Source: Cristatella mucedo
Taxonomy: Eukaryota; Bryozoa; Phylactolaemata; Cristatellidae
DNA length: 64,000 bases
NCBI GenBank assembly: GCA_009760855.2
Contig: WPIO01000005.1
Span: 6,910,001 to 6,974,000 of the forward strand
Direction: 5' to 3'
Shown piece by piece: positions 15,253 through 27,200 of this stretch. The first letter of the stretch is position 1, and each line of letters opens with the position of its first letter. The notes under the pieces were generated by a model. It was not told where the DNA came from, made no database searches, and worked only from the letters and a program-made list of their open reading frames with translations. A program made the position numbers and the translations under genes.

Positions 15253-17118
15253 GTAAGGTTTCCGGATAAGCGCTTGGTCTTGGCTTGAACGCGATCCAGC
15301 AGCTTCGTTATAGCACCGTTCACAACGCAGACTACTTCGACCGAGCTCGATTAATAGCCGAACGACTTGCCAGAGCTTTCCCGTGCACGCTATGTGAGCT
15401 GAAGTTGTCTCTCTCGCGCAGCCTGCCTCTTCTGGTCAACGAGCGACGGTAGAAGAAGTAGTGCATTCCATTCGGAGTGAGATTAAGTCCAACCTTTCGT
15501 GCGGCCAACGCTCAACAAGAGATGAGCCGCGGATAGCAAGAGAGGAGATTTATAGCCGCCAATCTGTACATTCGTCGGCCTCCTACGATCGCCGCAACGC
15601 ATGTACGCCACCAGCGTGTACGACGCCTGCCGTCTCCGGAGCTCGCGGGCTCGCCTCGATTCGAAACGAAAACCGTGGCGACCACGGAACGCCTATAGCC
15701 GACGAATGCACAAAATTTCGAGAAAATCGCTGGTCGGAATTGAAACTCGTCTCTCGGTCGCGTGAAAACTCGGCGCCGGACCGAGAGGATGTGGTTCGGG
15801 AGTCAGGGCACCCGCCGGGGGCAGGTACCGGCGATCGCGGTAAACGTGAAACTTTCGGCGATGCTTATGAATTCTGCGCTAGCGGCGTGCTCGGAAACAA
15901 GAGACATAGTATGCTAAGAAACCGGTTGCTAGCTAGGGTGAGTACGGTTGCCAGAGTTAATGCTTCTCAAGTTCGTCCGTACGGCAATTGAAATTACGGT
16001 GCGTTCCCGCATTCGCGTTCTAGTTTACTGTTCGGGTTACGGTTTTTTCCTTACCGCCACCTAATAGTCGCGTCCTTGTTCGAAACTGCTAGCTCAGATG
16101 CTCGCAAGTATGGAAGTGACCACTGCTCAAAGAAAGCGTTCGGAACCGAGCGCTACTTTTTTACAGCCCGAACTGGGGAAAGCCTTAACCAGAGGCTTCA
16201 CGCTGCCCGGAGATGGTTTCACGTACGGATTCAAGAGCGATCGAAAAAACGGAGGCGTAGCTGAAGGTGAGCTCCCGGCACGCTTGTTGCCACAACCCGA
16301 TTTTAGCGAACCGCACCGATCGGAGCACGGCACGCCACGCATACCGAGCGACGGGTCGGGCGGCGAGCAAAGGCCGCCAGCGCGGGCGGCAGTTCGCTCG
16401 CAAGACCATCACGCGTCGTCGTTGCAGCCGTGTCGAGCTGGGGCGTCAACCTTCCGCTTCCTCAACTGAACCGCGAAGCGTCGACAACAGTGCGAGACTT
16501 CCCCGCCCTGAACAAAGCGGCTCTGAAGGCCGGTCTCGTCACAGCCGACGAGCAGTTCGCCTTCCGAGCCACGCACGACATACGCAAGCTCACTGACGAG
16601 GCAAAGGAGAAAAAGGAAAGGTTCAAGACACGTCGCCTGCCGCCGACGATGGTGTTCGGCATTTCGACAAGGTGATCAGCGAATGCTGCGCCTCAGATAA
16701 TGACCCAGCGGCCGAGGGGTGCAAGGAGTTTGAGTCCCTGATTAACACTCCCGATTCGGTTGGACTGCTGCGGTCTGGCTGGCGTTTTGCAAAGTGTCTG
16801 GCTAGCTGCGTTCTCGGCAGCACTAACGCGTTAGCGATGCATTGCAGGCCGTCCACTCCCATATTCGAGCTGCTGGAGCATAAATACCAGGATCAGTGGA
16901 TCAACGAAAGGAGAGCATCTTTTGCCGAGCAGCGGAAGCAGGAATTCAGGGAGAAGGTAAGCACCCTGCTGGAAAATTTGCCAGGCTTGTGAAATAATTG
17001 AAAGCGATGGCAACAGTACTCGCTAATTAAGTAAAGACCGCTTAATTAAAATTTTGGCAGGAAGTGTACGTGTTCTATTGTAACGCAAAACTACGAAAGC
17101 CTTGCATCGCCTTAGCGT

Positions 17119-17192
<74 letters not shown>

Positions 17193-17197
17193 GAGAC

Positions 17198-17228
<31 letters not shown>

Positions 17229-17253
17229 CAGACAGACACATAGACGAGACACG

Positions 17254-17296
<43 letters not shown>

Positions 17297-17784
17297 TGAA
17301 GAGTCACGCTGTTGACTTTTCGCGAACAACGATAAGGCGCCTACAAATAGCCTGACAGTTGGCATATCGTCGCCGACGATCGCTGATTCTGATGTGGAAA
17401 TCGGTCACCCTTCATCACGGTTCTCGGTCCGTTTCGTAGGGCGAGTACGCCAAGGGAAACTTCACTGTTAATCGGGCCATGGTGCTTCGGATGCATCAAG
17501 ATTCCGTCGAACCGGCCCCGCTTTGGAAGATGCCGAAATTCACGAGCAAGGTAAGGCTCCGCGATGCCTCACTGGAGGCTCCGCCCGCCCCTGTCGGCTT
17601 AGCGGCACCGCTGAGCGATCAGTCGGAACACGCTCTTTTGCCTTTCTCCTAGGCTGCGCCGCACCTGTCCACGTTCAGAACAGAAGCGGCTCGAAAGGCC
17701 GCTTTTAAGAGCGACGCCTCGGACGGCATACCGAGGAAGGGCACCGAGTTCCACCACGGCATCTATGAGCCGGCCCAGTCGTAG
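15157..17784 (+). CDS. CFAP77: CFAP77 (cilia- and flagella-associated protein 77), complete
   Basis: Microtubule inner protein of ciliary and flagellar doublets, which helps hold the B-tubule together. Six coding exons in one transcript model: 15157-15252 (1a), 16167-16266, 16428-16671, 16848-16956, 17440-17550 and 17653-17784; all junctions are GT-AG with matching phases, giving 263 aa. An alternative first exon (1b, ending 15937) gives a longer N-terminus. Conserved blocks by residue: 33-60 [21 protein letters not shown]; 78-147 [31 protein letters not shown] and [13 protein letters not shown]; 147-183 [17 protein letters not shown] followed by a charged helix; 212-220 [11 protein letters not shown]-terminus ending [10 protein letters not shown]. 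The length is close to vertebrate CFAP77. It is convergent with CCNB1IP1, whose stop codon lies 3.3 kb away. Identification rests on remembered family sequence, especially the [19 protein letters not shown] block. Confidence 0.9.
15461..15937 (+). CDS. CFAP77: CFAP77 alternative first (or second) exon 1b
   Basis: Open from ATG 15461 to donor TAGG|GTGAGT at 15937, phase 0. The last 20 codons ([18 protein letters not shown]) parallel exon 1a ([18 protein letters not shown]). The upstream 130 codons are low-similarity, so the true 5' end may be later, or the exon may be internal with an acceptor I could not place. Confidence 0.6.
16167..16266 (+). CDS. CFAP77: CFAP77 exon 2
   Basis: 100 nt. Acceptor ACTTTTTTACAG|CCC, donor GAAG|GTGAGC. 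Encodes [20 protein letters not shown] and the following [13 protein letters not shown]. Confidence 0.9.
16428..16671 (+). CDS. CFAP77: CFAP77 exon 3
   Basis: 244 nt. Acceptor CGTCGTTGCAG|CC, donor ACAAG|GTGATC. Encodes [13 protein letters not shown] through MVFGISTR, the most conserved part. Confidence 0.92.
16848..16956 (+). CDS. CFAP77: CFAP77 exon 4
   Basis: 109 nt. Acceptor GCATTGCAG|G, donor GAGAAG|GTAAGC. Encodes [17 protein letters not shown] and a basic/acidic helix ending QEFREK. Confidence 0.92.
17121..17292 (+). repeat. (GA)n/(GACA)n microsatellite in CFAP77 intron 4
   Basis: Long GA run with interspersed GACAGA units, ending in a short G run at 17290. Confidence 0.95.
17440..17550 (+). 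CDS. CFAP77: CFAP77 exon 5
   Basis: 111 nt, phase 0 at both ends. Acceptor GTTTCGTAG|GGC, donor AGCAAG|GTAAGG. Encodes [20 protein letters not shown] then [10 protein letters not shown]. Confidence 0.9.
17653..17784 (+). CDS. CFAP77: CFAP77 exon 6 (last coding exon)
   Basis: 132 nt including TAG. Acceptor CTTTCTCCTAG|GCT. Encodes [20 protein letters not shown] through [10 protein letters not shown]. Confidence 0.9.
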   Translation, partial: AAPHLSTFRTEAARKAAFKSDASDGIPRKGTEFHHGIYEPAQS

Positions 17785-18132
17785 GCACGGTGCGGCCGCA
17801 CTATAGACTGACCTCGGGGTCGGCGGCACACCGCGGGGCAACTATACCTCGGCGCCGCTGCCCCGAGCGCTAGCACCGGTCGGCGGCTGCCCGGACCGGC
17901 CTCCGCTGACGCTCAAACTCGCTCGCTCGAGTCCCGTCGAGCCGGTCGCGAAGCGCCAGCTAACCGACCAGACGCTGAACATTCCAAGCCGCGAGGCTTC
18001 GGCATCGGGCTTTTCGTCACCCGACGGCGTGAGCCTTTCGTTCTTTTCACTGACTTGCGGGCGGTGATTCACAGCACCCCGAAGTTTACGTTATGCAAAG
18101 TCTGCACAGCAGTAAGGCTGCATCCTTATGCG

Positions 18133-18138
18133 AATAAA
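18133..18138 (+). terminator. Candidate poly(A) signal of CFAP77
   Basis: AATAAA about 350 nt after the stop codon, the first plus-strand hexamer I noticed in this 3' region. Confidence 0.45.
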
Positions 18139-18544
18139 GCGCAGAATTCGCGGCATGTTTACTATGACCAAGTGCTTATCTCGAACGCTCGGCTTCCGGC
18201 TCGAGCAGAAGAGCACGACCCACTCGAGCGAGCGGTGCGATGCCGAGCACCTCCTCTTAACCCGACGGAACGATCCGTAGTCGCCGAGGATAGACAGAGA
18301 ACGTTAAGGAAAGATGCGGTTTCGGAATCGCACTGACTGAGTTGCACTGAGATAAATGCACTACCCCCTCCTGGATCGATGTAGCTGCGCCGCCCTCCCT
18401 CCAATCGATAATGCATACTGGCACTCGCTTGAAGGCGATGCGAAAAGGATTGTGTGGGGCAAAAGAGAGCTGTGCTTCCGCCTAGTTTAGCGGAAAGCCA
18501 AGAAACTTAAGTTGGCGAAGTTCACTCCACTGTGCTTCGAATCT

Positions 18545-18780
18545 ACAGCTGGAGGGATTATTATGATGCTGCAGCATTCCGTCGTAAATACAGCCCCCGC
18601 GAACACAAGGACAAACACTCTGGTTAGTCCAAAGACACTTTGGTCATAAACAGCACTCAAGCTCATCAGCTGTGGCCTACGCTTAACAAGCCGACCACAG
18701 ACCGGTGCCTTCGAGTCATCTGCAGGTGACATTGTACAGTGCTTGTATAGATACCTCGTTCGGCCGCCAGGTCACGATAA
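18545..18780 (+). repeat. Unclassified repeat, copy 2, downstream of CFAP77
   Basis: Direct copy of 14410-14640: ACACTCTGGTTAGTCCA, CTCATCAGCTGTGG, GAGTCATCTGCAGGTGACA. Confidence 0.75.
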
Positions 18781-19679
18781 CAATACGTGCTCACAGAGGG
18801 CGAGTGTGAGGACGCAGAGCGTCGTACGAGCAGTGACTCGTTTTTGGTGCATCGCGAGTTTCTCGGAAGCGCGCCAGCAGTCGCCGTCAGAGGCCAACTC
18901 TAATAGGACTCCAGCTCCATTTCGGCTCCGAGCTCCAGTCGCTCGAGGGCGCCAATCCCTTCTCCTGTAGACGCCGTTTGCTCGAGCCTCAAAAGAGCTC
19001 ACCATATGGCGGAGAATTTTTAGCGATATAAAAACAGGGTCACTTATAAATGGGCAATCCGTTTGAGTTGATGAGTACTGCCGTGCATCAGAGCGATCGA
19101 GAAGCAGAGAGACAGATCGCTAGTATCACAAATGTGAAGTTCTAGCCCATAACGTTAGGTAACACTCCGCTATATAACGCATGGGTATATAATAATTTAG
19201 CACGAGCGTTATGCCTTTACGAGCGACAAACCAGCTAACAAACCTAGCTTATTATAACGGTTAATACGTCCGGTGGCACCTCTCATATGATCGCTTAACG
19301 GGTTGATGAATGAATTCAACCAACAATTGGCAAAGCAATACCTACAGTGTGCCTTAGTCCAGTTCGGTTTCTTTAACTTCAATTTCCCGCCAGCAATGAC
19401 CGATTTTCTTAGCGATCGGACTCAGATCGTTACAACGATTCGCTCAGCAATACGGTGACTGTGGTCATCTTAAATGTTCTGTACTGGTCCCTTTCCGTAT
19501 TTACAATGCTTCTCCAGGACAGCAATAAAAAGCCATAATGACCTTTCCACGACGATGATGCTCATCTCTGGTGATCCTAAGGAGTTTATTGTAGAGAAAT
19601 GCAACACCTGAATCCAGCCAAATCTCTGTAGGTAAAAGATGTTTGACAGATAATTTATCATCGAATCATTCTAATATTA

Positions 19680-19835
19680 ATATATATATGTATGTGTGTG
19701 TGTATATATTATATATGTGTGTGTACGCATTTATACATATATATGTATATATTTTCAATATATATATATACTATATTTAGTTATGTATATATGTATTATA
19801 TAATATACTATAATTTATATGAATATATATTAGTA
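19680..19835. repeat. TA-rich low-complexity tract
   Basis: Alternating TATATA, TGTGTG and ATATGT motifs for about 150 bp. Confidence 0.85.
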
Positions 19836-20812
19836 GTTGAATCATTTAGATCGTTAATAATTAAACAACTACGATACAACCACTAACAAAAGATCATACA
19901 TTTCAGGGTCAACATTTAATAATAAAAAGCATACACACATGCTGCTTGTTGCTGCCATAGCGTCTTCGTTCATTTTTAGGATTTACACGAGTTTTAAACA
20001 TTTTTTTAGCCCTGAATTTAGTTAGTGCTCCTGAATTTCACCAACAAATTTTGAATTTTCAGTAACTTATCTCGCAAGTAATTGTAAGCCACTCCTACAG
20101 TTCTGGTGTCAAAACCAATGGGCCGCCTAACCTTCTCAGTAGGTAGCTCTATAGCTACTCAGGAAAGGGCTTGCCAGTGGCCACAAACATTGAGAAATTC
20201 TAAGGCATAAGCATTTCTTCGTGTACACGTCACCTCGTATACTTATTGAATGACCTATGTCCAAGAGAACTAAATTTCGTTCTACGACCAGCGGATAGGC
20301 TCGAAAGTATATCAACCGGTCAGTGATATATACCATGCACAATTGCAGCATTCATACGCATATAAAATGAGAGCGACACACACGAAGCATACGGACAACC
20401 AGAAAGAGTTCGTTGTTTTGGATCATGTATCTTCAGGATAAGATACATCGCGATGCTACTCATTAAATATGGTACCAGGCTTTAAGTGCATGGAAACTGA
20501 AGACGTTCTCTCCCGAGATTAGTTACGAGCGCCAGCGATATGACAAATCAGAGGAGTGGGTTGTTGGAGTGGAGGCCTCAGGAGTAAGCTCTTCCTATCG
20601 GTGAGCCAAAGCGAGAAAATGAAGAAATCTAAGAGAGAGTGTGGCAGTATTAGTTGATAAGCTTCCTCATGGAAGCTAGCGAAAGTCAGAGAGTAGCATA
20701 GTGTGAGAGCTGTGACGGCTAATAACATACAAGCCCAACTGCCAAGTTGTGCACTACCAGTATGCATCTCAGCCCACAGGCTCTGGAGTTCTAATGTTAT
20801 AAGGGCCGCAGT

Positions 20813-20818
20813 TTTATT
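20813..20818 (-). terminator. Candidate poly(A) signal of CCNB1IP1
   Basis: AATAAA on the minus strand about 280 nt beyond the CCNB1IP1 stop codon; no closer canonical hexamer was seen. Confidence 0.3.
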
Positions 20819-21098
20819 GTTGAATGAATCGTTCATGTAAGGATGCAAAGACTCGTGCCTCGCTTGAAACCTGTGCTGAATAGCGTAAGACAGTTCAAAA
20901 AAGCCTTTCACATTTTTACAATAGCGTTGCAAAGCTCATTGGGCAGCTGAACCCCAGAAGTAGCACCTTTAGCTAGCCTACCCCCACCCCGGTAGGCTTT
21001 TAGGTGCAATGCAAAAGCTTTCTTAACCAAATCCGTCAGCTGAAGTCAGATGACCTTAAATATTGTTATTAAAATTATGCACTGCCTCATTATTCTGC

Positions 21099-21298
21099 TT
21101 ATTTCTTCGATTTTCCAAATCCAGCAGCTATTTTGCATGGTCTTGATCGGACAGAAAAATCATCTACTTCAGCTTCACGAGCCAAGTCGGGAGTCACCAT
21201 TGAATACGGCTGAAACTCGAACGTATGGCTGGAGGCACCTGTACGACATTGTTCCGTGGTAACGCTTGCACTCATACCAGGCGCAAGAAAGCCGGTCT
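21099..21298 (-). CDS. CCNB1IP1: CCNB1IP1 exon 9 (last)
   Basis: 200 nt to TAA. Acceptor TTTATTTTTTCAG|AG. Encodes a Ser/Thr-rich tail with SSHTFEFQPYSMVTPD and a basic end GFGKSKK. Confidence 0.85.
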
Positions 21299-24200
21299 CT
21301 GAAAAAATAAACACGATGCCGATTCAGTACTAGAAGGATACTCATACCTAGTGCTGCAATCACGTATCGAAATAGTACCTGGTATGTGAGTATTTTGGAA
21401 GAGCAAGTCTGTATTTAAGTTATGGGTAGTTGACCTGGAAGAACTCTCGTCAAATGTACCTTTGCTGGCAGTTGTGAGTTTCCTTCGAGCCTGTTCATAT
21501 AAGCCCTAAAAACAACAGCATTTATGCAGACTCTGAGTCATTAGTTACACTTTTACAAGAGCTGTGTAGACGCACTTCCCAAATCAATTAATACACTGAG
21601 CTGTCAGGTACAATGTTTGCTTTGCTATAGCCACTCTTCAGCCTGTCACAACAGCGATTGAGGATGCAGCTGATACTGCCACGGCACACTGTTTCTCAAT
21701 ACGTGCCAATATTGTAGATTATTTTTAGCTCAATCATGCATGCAGCACTAATTGGAGCTGTGGCAGTTTTTGGGGAATCGCTATTTTGTCCAATTATATA
21801 CAAACTACATAAAGTACATAACTAGCCTCGAGAGTATGGCATGAGGAATTGCAACAGAACTTACAGATTATGACTTGCATGAGTCTCAAGTGTACTTTTT
21901 TGCTAAAAAAGAGCTAGGATGGTGGCCGGTTGAGCAACGGATACAGAGCAAAGTTCTTACGCTGACCCACAAGACCCGCCACGGCTTGGCTCCTTCGTAC
22001 CTAGCTGAAATGCTGCACCAGTTTCAGCCTCTTTGCGCCCTCGGGTCCTGTGTGGACAATAAATTAGCTGTTCCATTCTTGCGTTAAAGACCGTTGGTGA
22101 CCGAAGCTTTGGCTCTGCAGGTCCTAGACTGTGGAACTCGCTTCCACAATTATTATGCAATGACAACTGCTCTTCGGCTGCCGACTATGGCTCATCCTTT
22201 TCAGTGGTCCTGAGCTGCTACTTTCATGTTACTCACTACCTCAACTGCTCTCCTGACTCTGCTATGCTTCCCACTTTCTGTTAATTGGGTGAGACGAAGT
22301 CTGTCGGCTACCGAATGCGTGCCGAAAGCCGCTTGGGCTGTGAGTGGGCTATACAAAACTCTCCTGCGTAACACCCACATGATCTTAATGACTTTGTGGA
22401 GTTACAGACGGAGATACATTACATAGAGTGGCGCTTCCTAACTCCATCTGTAAGTTAGCAGCATTTAAACTGTTGCATTTCCTAAAACTAAGTGACCAGC
22501 AATAGGATAAAACGTACCTGAAGTTTCTGGAAGCTTTTCATTCTCTCGTAGTTCTTTTCAGCCAGGTCATTATATTTTTTCTTAGTCTCTTCAAATTCTT
22601 TCGTCTTTGCTATTAAAAATCAGCCCACAATCAGAAAAAGCAGCTAAAAATTTCGAATTTCACATGGAGACATCACAAAATGCATTAGAAACAGATAGAA
22701 CTAATCTTAATCAATTTGTATTTTTCTGTCACCATTTTTTAAGTGCTTCTTACCTTCTAGCTGGTTTTTCAGAGCTATTCGGGGCAATAGGAATATAAAC
22801 CACAACGTTTAGGGATGCTGCAAAGATGGCACAGGTACACACCACATTGAAGATACGGTGGAAATAGCTTAACAAAATTAACAAAGAAATACTAATTTGA
22901 GGATGCTACAAACCCTTGTTGCTGCCAAGCATGCGCTTCATTGGGCCCCCGAAAACATAAATAAACATGGATTCTCCAAATGGACGACAGCAAGCGATAT
23001 TGAACGCCTTGGCCCACAATAGACAAGCTATGTGACCACTGCCTTTGAAGTTTGGTTTAATTCAGCTTATCCTTACTTAACAGGACGTCTCATCCCGGTA
23101 CCAGTTGTCACTGTTTACAATTTTTATACTAAGGTATCTGGTTTGAATCGTGGTGATATTAGGAATTATTTTTTTGCACCTATTGATTAGCACCAACCGA
23201 AACCGGACTGTGCTAACGGTCTATGTGACATTCCTTGGAGTGAGATGACAAGTTAAGATTATTAAGGGATGTCTTAATCTGTCAGGGCTGGCATGAGGCC
23301 TCGTCCTCTGAGACAGCAAAAATTACTGAAAGCTAAACATTTACTAATTGCATTCTTTACATGATTTTTCTAATCTTATAAATCTCTAATATAAATACTA
23401 CCATTTCGTTGATCAGAGACTCGTGCAGGCCGAAGGCAACAATAATGCTTAGCGAGCTCCTTTAGCCCCAGCAGAATAAAATTAGCAAGACTCGTGACCT
23501 TAGGATCGAAAGTGTTTAGGAAGTGACTCAGTGCTACATCTCTGTTAGAATAGCATTAGATAGACCGTTATGGTCTAAAAATACACCATTATTTTTTAAT
23601 TTGTTACCTGGTAGTTACACCCAAAGCCTGGAAGTCACTCCCTACTTGCGTCACATCTCCTGACTAGTCCACATTTTAAAAGGAACTAAAAACGCATCTA
23701 TTTATCACAGCAGTTATCACCTTATGTTTGATTTTGACATGCACACTGCCTCTTGACAGAACCATGCCTACTTTCTCCGGCAGACTGTGCTCAGGCTTGA
23801 TAAGTAAATGACGTATTGGCAACAAACGTGCTTACTTACGGCTAGCGAGTATTGTTGTGCTGCTGCCTACAGCACCGTAATAGACAATATTGCAATAGCG
23901 ATTCATTATTTGTCCCCGTGATTCGTCCTTTATGTCTTTATGGGTGTTGACACTGCGCATACTGCAACTAAACTAACTTACATGCTGACCCTGTACATGC
24001 CACCCATAACCATGCTATTTTTGTTTTTTATTGAGCATACCATCACTAACCATTCGATCGCGCTTACAGATGCAGCGAATGCACATTGCTCAGAAAGAGA
24101 CTGATTTCTCTGAGGACACTATATCAAATGTATTATTATTATTATTACACGATTCAAAAAATTCACCTCAGATTAGTCTGCGATTGATCGCAATCTCGCC

Positions 24201-27200
24201 AAGTTAGCACAAAGACATTAATATAAAATATAATTCATTTGTATAGTGCCCTAAGACAATTTAATCTCTATTCAGGCACTTCACGTGTGCCACGAAGCTA
24301 GAGCCCACGACCACGGCCAAACCTTGGTCGGGGAGAGCACCTTAACCAGAGGGCGGGCCGCAGGCATGATAAAAGTGAGTGTTCATTGCTATATTCACGG
24401 ACTGTGTGCAGCAACATTTATTTTTTTAAGCGAAGGTTCGATCCAAACATTCGGAAAATTGCTCAGACTGCGTCCTAGGTTTGTCTGTGAAGCCATCTGC
24501 ATCTTTTGCAGATCAGTTCGTGTGGCGATGTGTTCTTTGCAATACCTTCATTGTGTATACCATCTGGCCTCTCTAAGCAGTTACGTATGACTATCGTGAA
24601 TCTCACAACTGCCGCACTACACCGCTTTTCATCGACCTTCCCTAGTTACCTATCAAACATTCTCTCGACTTTCAGGTCTTGTCACTCACATTTAGGAGCC
24701 CCATTTTGTTGCCAAGGCTTAGCTCACTAAAATACTTACTCCTCAGGCTTCCTATCAGACAACACACTCCCCCCTGCCTGCTCGAGTCATTTAGCTGTGT
24801 CTCTAACCCGCTTCAAATCCTTTGGAGGTCATTGTTTCAGTTTCAATGCCTCCAGTGCAAACTCCATGCTGCAGGCAGCACATCATTAATTTACTTGACG
24901 ATATTTACAAGTTATATATACACATCTGCCTCTCACAGCTATGCTCATGCATGCTTAACTTAAGCACTACAGCTAGCCAGCAGACAGTGTAATCTCATGC
25001 CAAAGTCATGCAATGTTGAAGTAAAAAGCACTGAGCTAGCCCTGAGTTCTAGTAAAAGTTTCAAGAAGTCAACTTTCAGAGAAATTTGCAAGACACCGTC
25101 CCTACTCTGCTCTAGTGCTCATTAGTATTACCTCTAGCAGCTAGCACTGGGGTGACCAACGGAAGGATCAGTCGGTGCACCGGCATACCCAATTTAAACT
25201 GCACCATTTCTTTCTTAATTCTGTTAATGTCCCTGCAGGCAACCTTAAAGAGAGGTGTTCTCAATTGAGGCTTTCTACTGGATGCACAGGAGCTGTTAAC
25301 TAAAGTATGTAGCTCCATAGCTGATCGATGAATTGTATAACCCACCAATTTGTACAGTATTTGCTCGGTCTATGTGTATTGCCCTCTGTGTACTTAAGCA
25401 TTCAGGAATAGTGAAAGTTAGCACTGAACAATAGTAAAGTGCTTAGAAAAAAATATTTAGTTCTCTCGCGAGCGCTTTACAAATTTCTTCTTATTATTAT
25501 TATTATTATTACTAATTGAATGCTTCCTTCGCATAACTAGAGTAGTGTGGGGTTCTTGATTAAGAATACCTCGGGAAACGAACAATCCGGGTTATGAAAC
25601 ATCTGAACTGACTAAAAATGACGGGTTTCAAACCTAGCCCAATAATAATAATAATTTTCATCATGAAATTGCACAGCACCCTAATAGAACTTAATTTCTT
25701 TCTTGGCACTTTGCATTTGCTATAAAGAAAGCATGACCATATGGTTAATGTTAGGATGTAACGTTTTAACGTGCAATGGGCTTATTAGAGCTTAATAATC
25801 TATAACAGTTTATTAAGCACTTAATTGAGCCTGGAAGGTGCTAAGAAAGTGCATTTACTCTGAAAGGGCCGGATAAGCGGAGAATAAAACCTCGGCAATA
25901 CGTGACGAAAATCCCACAATTCCTACTATGAGAAGAGACAACATCAGAGATGAAATAGCCACCGAGATTCCCCAGCAAGACTTTTTCTCCTAGGTAACAG
26001 CACTGTCAAAGTCACCTAGGCTTTTTTCCGACCAAAAGAAACTGCCTTCTTTTTCAAGGAGTCACTTGCTCAGGAAAATTCGAATATGTGAGGCATAAAT
26101 TTCTGCCTCTTATTATTTCGCCAACAAAAACTTTAAAAAAAAGAAGTGTTTTGTATTTATTTTTGTTTTTAAGCATTTGGTGTTTTTGTTGCAATCTTCC
26201 TATAGTTTGTAATTATTGTTTTTTCTTTGTTTGAATAACCTTAAAAATTGAATTGTGAATATTTGAGCTGTTTTTTCTCAATTTTGTAATCCGAGAATTT
26301 TTTTCGTCGGGCTCTGGAACGAATTACAATTTTTCTTTAAGTACCCAATGGGTAATCAGGATCCTCCTTACTGACGACCCAGGTTATGAGCCCAGGTTGG
26401 GAACGCATTACGCTAGTGACCAGGGACTAAAATGTACCTAGAAAAAGATCTAGTTCTCTTTGAACTAAAAGTGGTTCATTATAATTATTCCACAACCGCT
26501 AAGCAGTGAAAATGCTTGATTTTCAGCATCTATAAGTGCTCCGAACAAGATTAAGTACTCTTAGTGATCCAAACAAATGGTACAATAATTATCGCTATGA
26601 AATTACGTGTTCTTTTATTTCATATTCCAAATGTTTCACTTTAGAATTACAGGCTCCTTAACATAAGACCAATGCATGATGACAGCAGTATCGAAGAAGG
26701 AAAACCTCTCTAAGTCCAACCCTTTTACATATAAAGTAGTTCGAAATTCAGTCAAACCTCGTCGCTGGAAACTCAGGGACAGCGACAGAGATTCGGCTTT
26801 GTGCATGGCTTTAATAGGCAGAGCTAAAAGAACAAGCATTATCGTTCTTGCCTGTGGATGCTGCTGTTGTTTGGTATTATAACTTCACTCTATACTAGTT
26901 TTCATCCCTACCCACAGCTATTTTCAATCGACAAGTTGAAATTTTAAGGATACATGTGAGCTCGGACTGTACTCGGGCAACAATCTGCTCGTAATACTGC
27001 TCTAGTTCTGCAGTTCGCTCCTTGGCTTTCTTTAGCAAATGATCTTGATAGGAATGCTCGTAGGTTGTCTACAAAAGTAAAAAACGTGAAACACGAAGCA
27101 GGCGGCAGTGAATAAAACTTGTGCAATTACAAACGGCTGCATCGTAAGTTTTCGAGTTGACTTTAATAATAAAGGTATCATATAACCATAAAGAATGGAG

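Larger units (their letters stand above)
18790..21090. other. Intergenic, partly AT-rich, no gene recognised
   Basis: Contains a TA/TG-rich low-complexity stretch at about 19680-19835. A 137-codon minus-strand frame at 20519-20932 has no family resemblance. Confidence 0.45.

Noticed and set aside
20519-20932. 137-codon minus-strand frame near the 3' end of CCNB1IP1
   Set aside because: No similarity to known proteins and no splice connection; the CCNB1IP1 frame already ends at 21099.
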